Assembly (NCBI GenBank): GCA_028289805.1
Contig: JANQNI010000340.1
Coordinates: 1 to 7,613 of the forward strand
Reading direction: 5' to 3'
From: Thermoplasmatota archaeon
GTDB lineage: Archaea; Thermoplasmatota; E2; JACPAO01; JAHFTW01
DNA: 7,613 nucleotides
The position numbers were made by a program, and so were the translations under genes. Below, piece after piece: positions 1 to 5,723 of the stretch (the first letter of the stretch is position 1; each line of letters begins with the position of its first letter). Under the pieces are notes generated by a model. It saw only the letters and a program-made list of their open reading frames with translations, was not told the DNA's origin and did not search any database.

Positions 1-63
1 GAGAGCGCCGGGCGGGACGAGGGCACCACCGTCACCGTCCGGTTGCCCCTCGCGGACTCGTAG
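1..63 (+). CDS. Sensor histidine kinase, C-terminal end (5' truncated by window)
   Basis: Frame 1 is open from the window edge and gives 20 residues ending at a TAG stop (61-63). The tail contains GRDEGTTVTVRLPL, which matches the G2 box and last beta strand of the HATPase_c domain of histidine kinases (typically GxGTTFxVxLP). The G2 box helps form the ATP lid of the catalytic domain that phosphorylates the conserved His of the kinase core. Everything upstream (sensor, HisKA or equivalent, N and G1 boxes) lies outside the window, so the signal sensed cannot be stated. The gene ends 6 nt from the end of the convergent lipoprotein gene. A response regulator might lie outside the window. The call rests on one short motif; another GHKL ATPase is possible, but the spacing and the RLPL ending favour a kinase. 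Confidence 0.7.
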   Translation, partial: ESAGRDEGTTVTVRLPLADS

Positions 64-69
64 GCCCGG

Positions 70-1308
70 CTACAGGCGGACGTGGAAGCCGCCCCCCGCG
101 TCCACGCGGGCGACGCCCTCGGGGCTTGCAAGCAGCAGACCGCCGTAGCCGTAGGCGGCGTCCACCGACGGCTCGCCCAGCAGCGTCTCCAGGGAGGCGT
201 CGAAGGACTCCATCCCCACGAGGGACAGCGTGAAGTCGTTGTCCGTGACGACCTGCAGGTCCAGCGCGGCCTCGGCGCCGCCCGTGCCGTCCCCCTCCAC
301 GTACCCGAGCGGGCGGCCCGTCAGCAGCGCGACGAGGCCGTTGTACGCAAACGGCGCCTCCGCCTGCACGCCGGACGTCTCCACGGTGGCCCCGTGGACG
401 TCCATGCGCACGTCGTAGCTGCCGGCGCCGGCGGAGAGCCAGTGGAGGACGTAGGCGCTGCTCCAGCCGCCCTCGAGGTCGTGGCGGGCGGTGACGGTGA
501 CGTCGCGGGCGCCACCGTAGGGAGGCACCCATGTGGGGAGCCGGTCCTCGACGGTGACGTCGCCCACGGTGTGCCGGACGCCGAAGACGCCAGGCGTGTA
601 GAGGGCGCCGAAGTAGGCCTCGTAGTGCCTGCTGGCGAGGAACCGGTCCCCGTGGCCCACGGCGGGCACGACGGCGGGGGCGCCGGTCTGCTGCTCCAGG
701 AACGCCTCCGTGTCCTCGGGTTCCTCCTCCAGGGGTGCGGGGAAGTGGTCCATGGAGGTCCAGGCGAAGCGGGGCGTGCCCTGCATGCCGGCGGTGGCGA
801 CGACGATGCCGACCTCCTCCCCCTCCAGGTCGGACGGGAGGTATACGGTGAACGGCTGGACGGAGGGCTCGAACGACCCCTCCAGCGGGGCGGGGGTGAC
901 GGCGTAGGATTCGAAGGTGCCTCCGGCGGCGACGGTGCTGGCAACAAGGCGCGCGCCGTCGTTGAGGTCGTAGACGAAGACGCCGTAGGCGGTCGCCGCA
1001 TCGGCCAGCAGGGTGCCGCGCAGGACGACGGCATCCCAGGAGAACGACTCCGAGACGTGGTACGTCTGCACGCTGCCCTCCGGGACGCTCCAGCGCAGCC
1101 CCGTCACGGCCGCGTTGAGGTCGGCCACGAACCAGGTGGCGTTCCCGTCGGCGTCCACCGTGGCGTTGCTGGCGGGGGCGGCGTCCAGGGCGTGGGCGTG
1201 CTCTTCCGGCTGCGCGGCCGCCGCGTCGGGCGATCGCTGGCCGGGGTCGGCGCAGCCGGAGAGCAGGAGGGACGCGAGCAGGACGAGCGTGGGAATCGGG
1301 TGGCGCAT
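70..1308 (-). CDS. Secreted lipoprotein of unknown function (412 aa)
   Basis: I do not recognise a family. The N-terminus is a lipoprotein signal peptide: a short basic start (MRHP), a hydrophobic stretch of about 12 residues, then the lipobox LSGC with the lipidated cysteine at residue 19. There is no twin-arginine motif, so Sec export is likely. Residues 20-45 are Ala/Pro/Asp-rich, as expected for a tether. The rest is an acidic, beta-rich extracellular region with alternating hydrophobic residues, many Gly and aromatics, and no further Cys or membrane span. An acidic segment at about 195-207 (LEEEPEDTEAFLEQ) may be a linker between two beta domains. The ATG is chosen because it sits directly before the signal peptide and a TATA-like box lies 23-27 nt upstream, fitting a leaderless mRNA; a partial G-rich SD-like run (AGGGTGGGG) also precedes it. 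It follows lonB in the same orientation after 71 nt but appears to have its own promoter. Confidence 0.85.
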   Translation of the reverse strand: MRHPIPTLVLLASLLLSGCADPGQRSPDAAAAQPEEHAHALDAAPASNATVDADGNATWFVADLNAAVTGLRWSVPEGSVQTYHVSESFSWDAVVLRGTLLADAATAYGVFVYDLNDGARLVASTVAAGGTFESYAVTPAPLEGSFEPSVQPFTVYLPSDLEGEEVGIVVATAGMQGTPRFAWTSMDHFPAPLEEEPEDTEAFLEQQTGAPAVVPAVGHGDRFLASRHYEAYFGALYTPGVFGVRHTVGDVTVEDRLPTWVPPYGGARDVTVTARHDLEGGWSSAYVLHWLSAGAGSYDVRMDVHGATVETSGVQAEAPFAYNGLVALLTGRPLGYVEGDGTGGAEAALDLQVVTDNDFTLSLVGMESFDASLETLLGEPSVDAAYGYGGLLLASPEGVARVDAGGGFHVRL

Positions 1309-1330
1309 GACCCCACCCTACGGTCCAGGG

Positions 1331-1336
1331 TATATG
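1331..1336 (-). promoter_or_regulatory. TATA-like box of the 412-aa lipoprotein gene
   Basis: On the minus strand the sequence reads CCCCATATACCC. ATATA lies 23-27 nt before the A of the start codon, the distance at which archaeal TBP sites sit from the transcription start, so the transcript would begin at or very near the ATG (leaderless). It is the most A/T-rich hexamer in a very GC-rich intergenic space. The assignment is by position and composition only. Confidence 0.55.
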
Positions 1337-1343
1337 GGGCGTC

Positions 1344-1365
1344 TGGAGCAAACGCCGGCGTTCTC
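1344..1365 (-). promoter_or_regulatory. Copy A of a 22-nt shared upstream element (putative factor-binding site)
   Basis: The minus strand reads GAGAACGCCGGC followed directly by GTTTGCTCCA. It is 19/22 identical, without gaps, to the element at 5668-5689 upstream of the other lipoprotein gene. It ends 35 nt before the ATG and about 8 nt upstream of the TATA-like box, where archaeal activators commonly bind; a repressor is also possible. Flanking sequence outside the 22 nt is not conserved. The bound factor is unknown. Confidence 0.5.
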
Positions 1366-1372
1366 GCGCCGG
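1355..1372 (-). other. Small perfect inverted repeat just after lonB
   Basis: CCGGCG and CGCCGG arms of 6 bp flank a 6-nt loop, starting 8 nt beyond the lonB stop codon. In RNA it could form a short GC hairpin at the 3' end of the operon transcript. No U-rich run follows, only CGTTTGC, so it is not a convincing terminator. It overlaps the left part of the shared 22-nt element, and the dyad is not preserved in the other copy, so it is unlikely to define the binding site. Short GC palindromes are frequent at this base composition. Confidence 0.25.
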
Positions 1373-1379
1373 ATCCCGC

Positions 1380-3386
1380 CTACTCCTTCCGCTTCCTGCG
1401 CAGCGCGTCCCCGATGGCCTTGACGCGGTGCGCGGGTGCGTCGAGGACGTGCGGCAGCGCGTCGGCCAGGTGGTCGGCCAGGACGACCTCCACGCGGCCC
1501 CGGTAGCGGTGCTCCAGCAGGATGTCGTTCTCGTTGGCGGCCGGGACGACGACCGTCGCGTAGCCCACGTCGCTTGCGGCCTCGATCATCTGCGTGACGC
1601 CGTCGACGCTGCGCAGGCGGCCGCTGACGGCCAGGGCGCCCACGACGGCGGTGCCCTGGCGCACGGGGAGGTCCTCCAGGCTGCTGATGCAGGCGACGGC
1701 GGTGGCGGCGCCGAGGCTGTCGACGGTGGCGCCCTCCTGTTGCAGGAGGCTCTGGACGTGGATGTCGATGCCGGCCATGTCGTGGCCGCGCAGCCGCTTG
1801 AGCATGGCGCCGACGTTGTCGCCCAGCGTGCTGCTGTGCTCCAGGCCGCCGCCGACGAACAGGCCGCCCCGGTGGCGGTCGCTGCTGATGGTGGCGTCCG
1901 CCTCCACGGGGACGACGAGGCCGGCGGGTTCGCCCGTCTCGCCCGTGCCGAGGAAGCTGGCGCCGGTGGCGGTGCCGACGACGGCGCCGTCGGTCTGCAA
2001 CGCCTCGCGGGCGGTCGTGGTCTCGATGCCGCGGCGGGTGACCTGGTACTCCAGGCTCATGCTCATGTCCTTGGCGCGCAGCACGTCGTCGACGGTGGTG
2101 CGCTCGTGGCCGGCGTCGCGCGCCAGGTCGCCGGCGGTCCGGACGGGGCCGCCCAGTTCACGCAGGCGCAGGGTCAGCTTGCCGGTGTGGCCGCTGCGGC
2201 GCTGGGCCTCCCGGATGACCTCCGCCACCGCCTCCGGGGTGAAGTGGGGGATGCTGCCGTCGCGGCGGACCTCCTGGGCGACGAAGCGCACGAGCTTGTG
2301 GCGGTTCTCGTCGGTGTCCTCCATGACGGCGCGGACGTAGACCTCGTAGCCGTAGCCCCGGATGCGCGAGCGCAGGGCGGGGTGGAGGCCGACGTGCTCG
2401 CCCTGGGCGGCGGGGTCGATGACGTCCATGTTGCCGGCGGCCACGAGGATGAAGTCGCAGGGTACCTTGGCCGTGCGCGCCATCGCTCCCGAGGAGTTCT
2501 CGCCCTTGCCGGTGACCTGGTATTTCTTGTCCTGCATCGCCGTCAGCAACTGCTGCTGGCTGTCGAGCCGCAGGACGTTGATCTCGTCGATGAACAGGAT
2601 GCCCTTGTCGGCCTTGTGGATGGCGCCCGCCTCCACGCGCTCGTGTGTGGGCGTCTCCAGGCCGCCGCTCTGGTAGGGGTCGTGGCGGATGTCCCCGAAC
2701 AGGGCGCCGGCGGAGGATCCGGTGGCGTCGACGAAGGGGGCGGGGACGGGGTGGCCGGGCCGTTCGATGAGCAGGTTGGGCACGAGCGCGGCGACCTTCT
2801 TGCGTCCGCCCTTGCTCATGCCGAAGTAGACGATGCCGACGATCAGGAACAGGCCGAGGATCATGAGTCCCTGGAAGGTGTCGGCGGCGGTGAAGAGGAA
2901 CCACAGCCCGACGCCCAGGAGGGCCAGCAGGACGACCACGTCGGCCAGCAGGCCGGTGCCGGCGCGGCGGCGGGCCTTGACGCCGCTCGCCGCCAGCGCC
3001 TGCCGGCCGCGGCCGCCCCGCATGACGCGCACGCCGGGGCGGTTCTCGTCGGCGGGGTTGGCGTAGACGAGCACGTCGTCCAGTTGCCGGTCGGGCAGGA
3101 TCTGCGCCATCGCCTTGGCGATCATGGACTTGCCCGTGCCGGGGTCCCCGAGCAGGAGCAGGTGGCGGCCCTGGCGGGCGGCCTTGCGGGCGACCTCGAC
3201 GGCCTCGTCCTGGCCGATGACCTCGTCGATGAGCAGCTTCGGCAGTTCGACCTGGTCGGTGGCGGGGACGCCCTGCTGCTCGACCCAGGCGTGGGGGTCG
3301 GCGGCGGACAGGCCGCCGCTGCGGGCGCCGCCGGGGGTGGCCGGCGCGGTCTCGGGCGTCTTGGGTCGCTTGGATGCCTTGGGCAT
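1380..3386 (-). CDS. lonB: Archaeal membrane-anchored Lon (LonB) with catalytic Lys replaced by Met; probable pseudoprotease
   Basis: LonB is the membrane-bound ATP-dependent Ser-Lys protease of archaea. The AAA+ half looks fully intact: Walker A GDPGTGKS (80-87), two membrane spans (about 147-165 and 173-189) in the usual insertion, Walker B ILFIDEIN (263-270), the sensor-1 AGN (N319), LRSRIRGYGYE (338-347) and sensor-2 R416. The protease half (about 466-645) aligns to the family without gaps; the nucleophile Ser is kept (S557, in VDS rather than GDS), but residue 600, exactly 43 later where the dyad Lys belongs, is Met (VTQMIEAA versus family VTAKIEAA). No Lys occurs between residues 531 and 655. 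Length is slightly above the usual roughly 620-650 because of a Pro/Ala-rich, basic N-terminal extension (1-40). The ATG lies 4 nt after the stop of the upstream gene; GTGAT overlapping that stop is a weak, closely spaced SD-like match, so translational coupling is likely. Family is certain; loss of proteolysis is inference. Confidence 0.95.
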   Translation of the reverse strand: MPKASKRPKTPETAPATPGGARSGGLSAADPHAWVEQQGVPATDQVELPKLLIDEVIGQDEAVEVARKAARQGRHLLLLGDPGTGKSMIAKAMAQILPDRQLDDVLVYANPADENRPGVRVMRGGRGRQALAASGVKARRRAGTGLLADVVVLLALLGVGLWFLFTAADTFQGLMILGLFLIVGIVYFGMSKGGRKKVAALVPNLLIERPGHPVPAPFVDATGSSAGALFGDIRHDPYQSGGLETPTHERVEAGAIHKADKGILFIDEINVLRLDSQQQLLTAMQDKKYQVTGKGENSSGAMARTAKVPCDFILVAAGNMDVIDPAAQGEHVGLHPALRSRIRGYGYEVYVRAVMEDTDENRHKLVRFVAQEVRRDGSIPHFTPEAVAEVIREAQRRSGHTGKLTLRLRELGGPVRTAGDLARDAGHERTTVDDVLRAKDMSMSLEYQVTRRGIETTTAREALQTDGAVVGTATGASFLGTGETGEPAGLVVPVEADATISSDRHRGGLFVGGGLEHSSTLGDNVGAMLKRLRGHDMAGIDIHVQSLLQQEGATVDSLGAATAVACISSLEDLPVRQGTAVVGALAVSGRLRSVDGVTQMIEAASDVGYATVVVPAANENDILLEHRYRGRVEVVLADHLADALPHVLDAPAHRVKAIGDALRRKRKE

Positions 3387-3390
3387 GGAA

Positions 3391-5583
3391 TCACTTGGCC
3401 TTCGTCGCCAGCGCGACGATGCTTGCGCGCTTGCGGCGCACGAGGAGGGTCAGGGCGGCGGTGCTCGCCAGGCCCGCGGCCATGCTGAGGCCGAGGGGGG
3501 CGCCGACGGGGGGTGCTAGGCTCGCCGGGATGGGCGGCGGGGGGCTGAAGAGGGGCGGGACGGGGCCTGGGATGCAGGGGCTGGAGCCGCTGCTGAGGCC
3601 GCTGAAGGCGCCGTACTGGACGACGCCGTGGTCGCCGTAGACGAAGTAGACGAACGGTTCCCCCGTGTCGGGGTGAATCCAGGTGGCCATGCCGTCCTGG
3701 AGGTCGTCGAATGCGCCGGTCTGGTTGTTGACGATGCCCTCCTGGAACGGGTGGCGCACCTGCCCCACCTGGAGGTCGTAGAGCAGCAGCGCGTTGGCGC
3801 GGCAGTGCTGGAACTTGGTCAGCAGCTTGCCGTACTCGATGAAGTCGTTGGGGCTCACCGGTTCGTTGCCGTTGGGGTCGACGGTGGGGCTGCCGAGGGT
3901 GTTGTTGCCGCGCTCCGAGTAGGAGAGGAACAGGGAGTGGGTGCCGTCCATCAACTCCATGGCCGTGACGCGGGCCTCCAGGATCTCCTCGTACCAGAGG
4001 CCGGCGAAGTCGATCACGGGGACGGGGGTGCCGTCCCAGCGGCTGCCGTACCAGCCCCAGGACAGGAAGGTCATGGCGGCGTCGTGGGACGGCCCCTCGC
4101 CCAGCAGCTTCGTCGTGGCCAGCACCATGCGGCCGTCGGCGTTCATGGCGAGGCGGGGGCGGCCGCCCTCCATCCCGGGCACGGTGCTCATGCGCTCCGT
4201 CTCCCCGGTGATGGGGTCGATGGCCCAGACGTCGATTTCGCCGATCGTGGCCCCGGCGCGGGCGGTGTAACCGGCGTCGACGACGCAGGCGACGTAGACG
4301 CGGCCGTTGAATGCGGCGGGGTCGCTGGCGTCCCGGCACGGGCCGATGAGCTGGCTCTGGTCCAGGTGGTGCCAGTCCGTCTCGTTGCCGACGCGGGTCC
4401 AGACGGCGTCGATCCAGCTGCTCTTGCCGGTGGTGCTGTTGCGGTGGTCGTAGGCGCGCTCGTGCCACACGGCCACCACCACGTCCTGGCGGGGGTCGTC
4501 GGTGTAGTTGCCGGGGCGACCGTCGGCGCGCTGGCCCACCTGGTCGTCGGAGGCGGGGGCGGCGGTGCCGTTGAACGGGTCCGCGCGCTCCTCGGTGCGG
4601 TTCTGCAGCGCCTCGTACTCCTGCTGGGACTCGATTTGGGTGCGGGGCGTGACGAGCACGAGGTTGACCTCCTCGATGGCGTTGCCGGCGTCCCGGTTGC
4701 GCACCTTCGTGCCGAAGTGGCTCATGCCGTCCGTGACGTCGTTGTCGTGGTAGAGCTGGAAGTGGAAGTCGAAGACCGTCTCGTCGTCGACGACGCCGAT
4801 GGGGCTGCTGAAGAGGTACGTGGAGTAGATGCGGCCGCTGCGGTCCATGATGCCGTCGGCCATCTCGCCGTAGCCCTCCCGGCCGTGCGGGTTGTCCTGC
4901 CACTGCATGCCCTGCGTGACCGACGTGAACGTCGTGTGGCTCTGGCGCGCGCCGAGGGTGCCGCTGGCGGTGCTGCGGCTGCGCTCCGTGGCGCCCTGGT
5001 CGGTGGCGCTGCCGTGCAGGCTGAAGAAGGCGAGCTTGTTGGGGTCGTCGGGGTCGACGGCCACCTGCGGCGAGCCGAGCAGGTCCTGGTCGTCGATGAC
5101 GCGGAAGGGGCAGTTGGCGCGCACGACGACGGTCTGGGCGAGGCCGTCGGTGCTGACGAAGTCGGTTCCGTCGCTCTCGGGGCAGACGAACTGGATGGCC
5201 CCGTGCTCGTCCTGGGCGGCGTCCCCTCCGTCGCCGGCGAGCAGGTTCAGCCACGGCGCGGCGGGCTCGAGGCGGGGGATGGCGGGGGCGGCGTCCATGG
5301 GTGCGTGGGCACGGGCGGGCGCGCCGGGCGCCGGGGCGTCTCCGGCTGCCGCGGGGGCACGGGGTGGGATGGCCTCGAATCGTTCCGTTCCGTCGGCGCG
5401 CAGGGTGCCCCCCGTCGCCGCGCGGCCCGGCTCCGGCAGGCCCACGCCGTGGGCCGCGTGCGCCGCGTCCACGTCGGCCACCGACAGGCCCGCCGCCACG
5501 TTGGCGGCCAGCAGGGACAGGAGGATCAAGGAGGCCACGGCCCTGCCGGAAAAACGTGCATCGGGCCTGCCGCGGTGGACCAT
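3391..5583 (-). CDS. Secreted, C-terminally membrane-anchored probable beta-propeller (sialidase-like fold) surface protein, 730 aa
   Basis: The topology is clear: a basic start and hydrophobic signal peptide (1-32), an Ala/Pro-rich low-complexity stretch (about 40-110), a large extracellular domain (about 115-665), a Pro-rich stalk (672-692), a membrane span (about 696-715) and a short cytoplasmic tail beginning RRKR. The domain contains blade-like strands such as SPQVAVDPDDPNKLAFF (171-187) and GRPRLAMNADGRMVLA (474-489), typical of BNR/sialidase-like and related beta propellers; I see no complete sialidase catalytic set, so an enzymatic role is not claimed. Seven N-glycosylation sequons (N328, N338, N359, N382, N400, N560, N620) and six Cys (134, 158, 416, 433, 594, 670) fit a glycosylated, disulfide-bonded surface protein. 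The open frame extends to 5706, but the extra 41 residues do not look like a signal peptide, so the ATG at 5583 is preferred; no SD is visible, and a GTG at 5538 cannot be excluded. Its TGA lies 4 nt before lonB, implying co-transcription. Confidence 0.85.
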   Translation of the reverse strand: MVHRGRPDARFSGRAVASLILLSLLAANVAAGLSVADVDAAHAAHGVGLPEPGRAATGGTLRADGTERFEAIPPRAPAAAGDAPAPGAPARAHAPMDAAPAIPRLEPAAPWLNLLAGDGGDAAQDEHGAIQFVCPESDGTDFVSTDGLAQTVVVRANCPFRVIDDQDLLGSPQVAVDPDDPNKLAFFSLHGSATDQGATERSRSTASGTLGARQSHTTFTSVTQGMQWQDNPHGREGYGEMADGIMDRSGRIYSTYLFSSPIGVVDDETVFDFHFQLYHDNDVTDGMSHFGTKVRNRDAGNAIEEVNLVLVTPRTQIESQQEYEALQNRTEERADPFNGTAAPASDDQVGQRADGRPGNYTDDPRQDVVVAVWHERAYDHRNSTTGKSSWIDAVWTRVGNETDWHHLDQSQLIGPCRDASDPAAFNGRVYVACVVDAGYTARAGATIGEIDVWAIDPITGETERMSTVPGMEGGRPRLAMNADGRMVLATTKLLGEGPSHDAAMTFLSWGWYGSRWDGTPVPVIDFAGLWYEEILEARVTAMELMDGTHSLFLSYSERGNNTLGSPTVDPNGNEPVSPNDFIEYGKLLTKFQHCRANALLLYDLQVGQVRHPFQEGIVNNQTGAFDDLQDGMATWIHPDTGEPFVYFVYGDHGVVQYGAFSGLSSGSSPCIPGPVPPLFSPPPPIPASLAPPVGAPLGLSMAAGLASTAALTLLVRRKRASIVALATKAK

Positions 5584-5667
5584 CGTGCCGCGCCGATTTT
5601 TCGCTTGGCACTTAGCCGTTGTTGCTCTGTCGCCGCGTGGTTCCGGGGTGTAGCTCCGCGAGCGGCC

Positions 5668-5689
5668 GAGAATGCCGGTGTTTGCACCA
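5668..5689 (+). promoter_or_regulatory. Copy B of the 22-nt shared upstream element (putative factor-binding site)
   Basis: The plus strand reads GAGAATGCCGGT followed directly by GTTTGCACCA, differing at only three of 22 positions from the element at 1344-1365. It ends 34 nt before the lipoprotein ATG (35 nt in the other copy) and 6 nt before the TATA-like octamer. This copy contains an internal GGTG-TTTG-CACC dyad (5677-5688) that is imperfect in the other copy. As it lies in a divergent intergenic region, about 85 nt before the operon start, a bound factor could affect both directions. Confidence 0.5.
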
Positions 5690-5695
5690 CAGGCC

Positions 5696-5703
5696 TTTTG
5701 TTT
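5696..5703 (+). promoter_or_regulatory. TATA-like T-rich box of the 578-aa lipoprotein gene
   Basis: TTTTGTTT lies 21-28 nt before the ATG at 5724, matching the spacing of the TATA-like box before the other lipoprotein gene and implying a leaderless transcript. It departs from the classic TTTAWATA consensus, but it is the only T-rich run in the region at that distance. No Shine-Dalgarno sequence precedes the ATG. Confidence 0.45.
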
Positions 5704-5723
5704 CACCGCAGGGCCTTCGCGGC

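Larger units (their letters stand above)
5584..5723. promoter_or_regulatory. Divergent promoter region between the surface-protein/lonB operon and the 578-aa lipoprotein gene
   Basis: These 140 bp must carry both outward promoters. For the rightward gene a TATA-like T-rich octamer and the shared 22-nt element are visible (separate entries). For the leftward operon I see no convincing TATA-like sequence at the expected distance: the only A/T-rich run, minus-strand GAAAAATC at about 5595-5602, is 12-19 nt before the ATG, too close for a leaderless start at 5583. Either the operon starts slightly inside the annotated frame or its promoter is non-canonical. No RNA gene or repeat is evident. Confidence 0.5.

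Noticed and set aside
1316..1324. ACCGTAGGG before the 412-aa lipoprotein (minus strand) resembling ACCGCAGGG at 5705-5713 before the 578-aa lipoprotein
   Set aside because: 8/9 match, but the spacing to both the start codon and the 22-nt element differs (7 versus 10 nt to ATG). It is too short and G/C-rich to separate from chance.
1380..1382. TAG stop codons (kinase, 412-aa lipoprotein, lonB) as possible pyrrolysine readthrough sites
   Set aside because: LonB and the lipoprotein end at natural family or domain ends, and the sequence beyond the lonB TAG is intergenic with promoter elements, so ordinary termination explains them.
1428..3488. Long plus-strand open frame (686 codons) antisense to lonB
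   Set aside because: At very high GC, stop codons are rare on the antisense strand. The translation is a run of Asp/Gly/Ala/Val and His with no motif, while the minus strand encodes an unmistakable LonB.
3122..5611. Minus-strand frame of 829 codons overlapping the surface-protein and lonB genes
   Set aside because: The translation is Arg/Pro/His-rich, typical of a shifted frame in GC-rich DNA, and it overlaps two well-supported genes.
5585..5611. Inverted repeat GTGCC ... GGCAC flanking the A/T run before the surface-protein start
   Set aside because: Only 5-bp arms with a 17-nt spacer; expected by chance at this GC content and not repeated elsewhere in the window.
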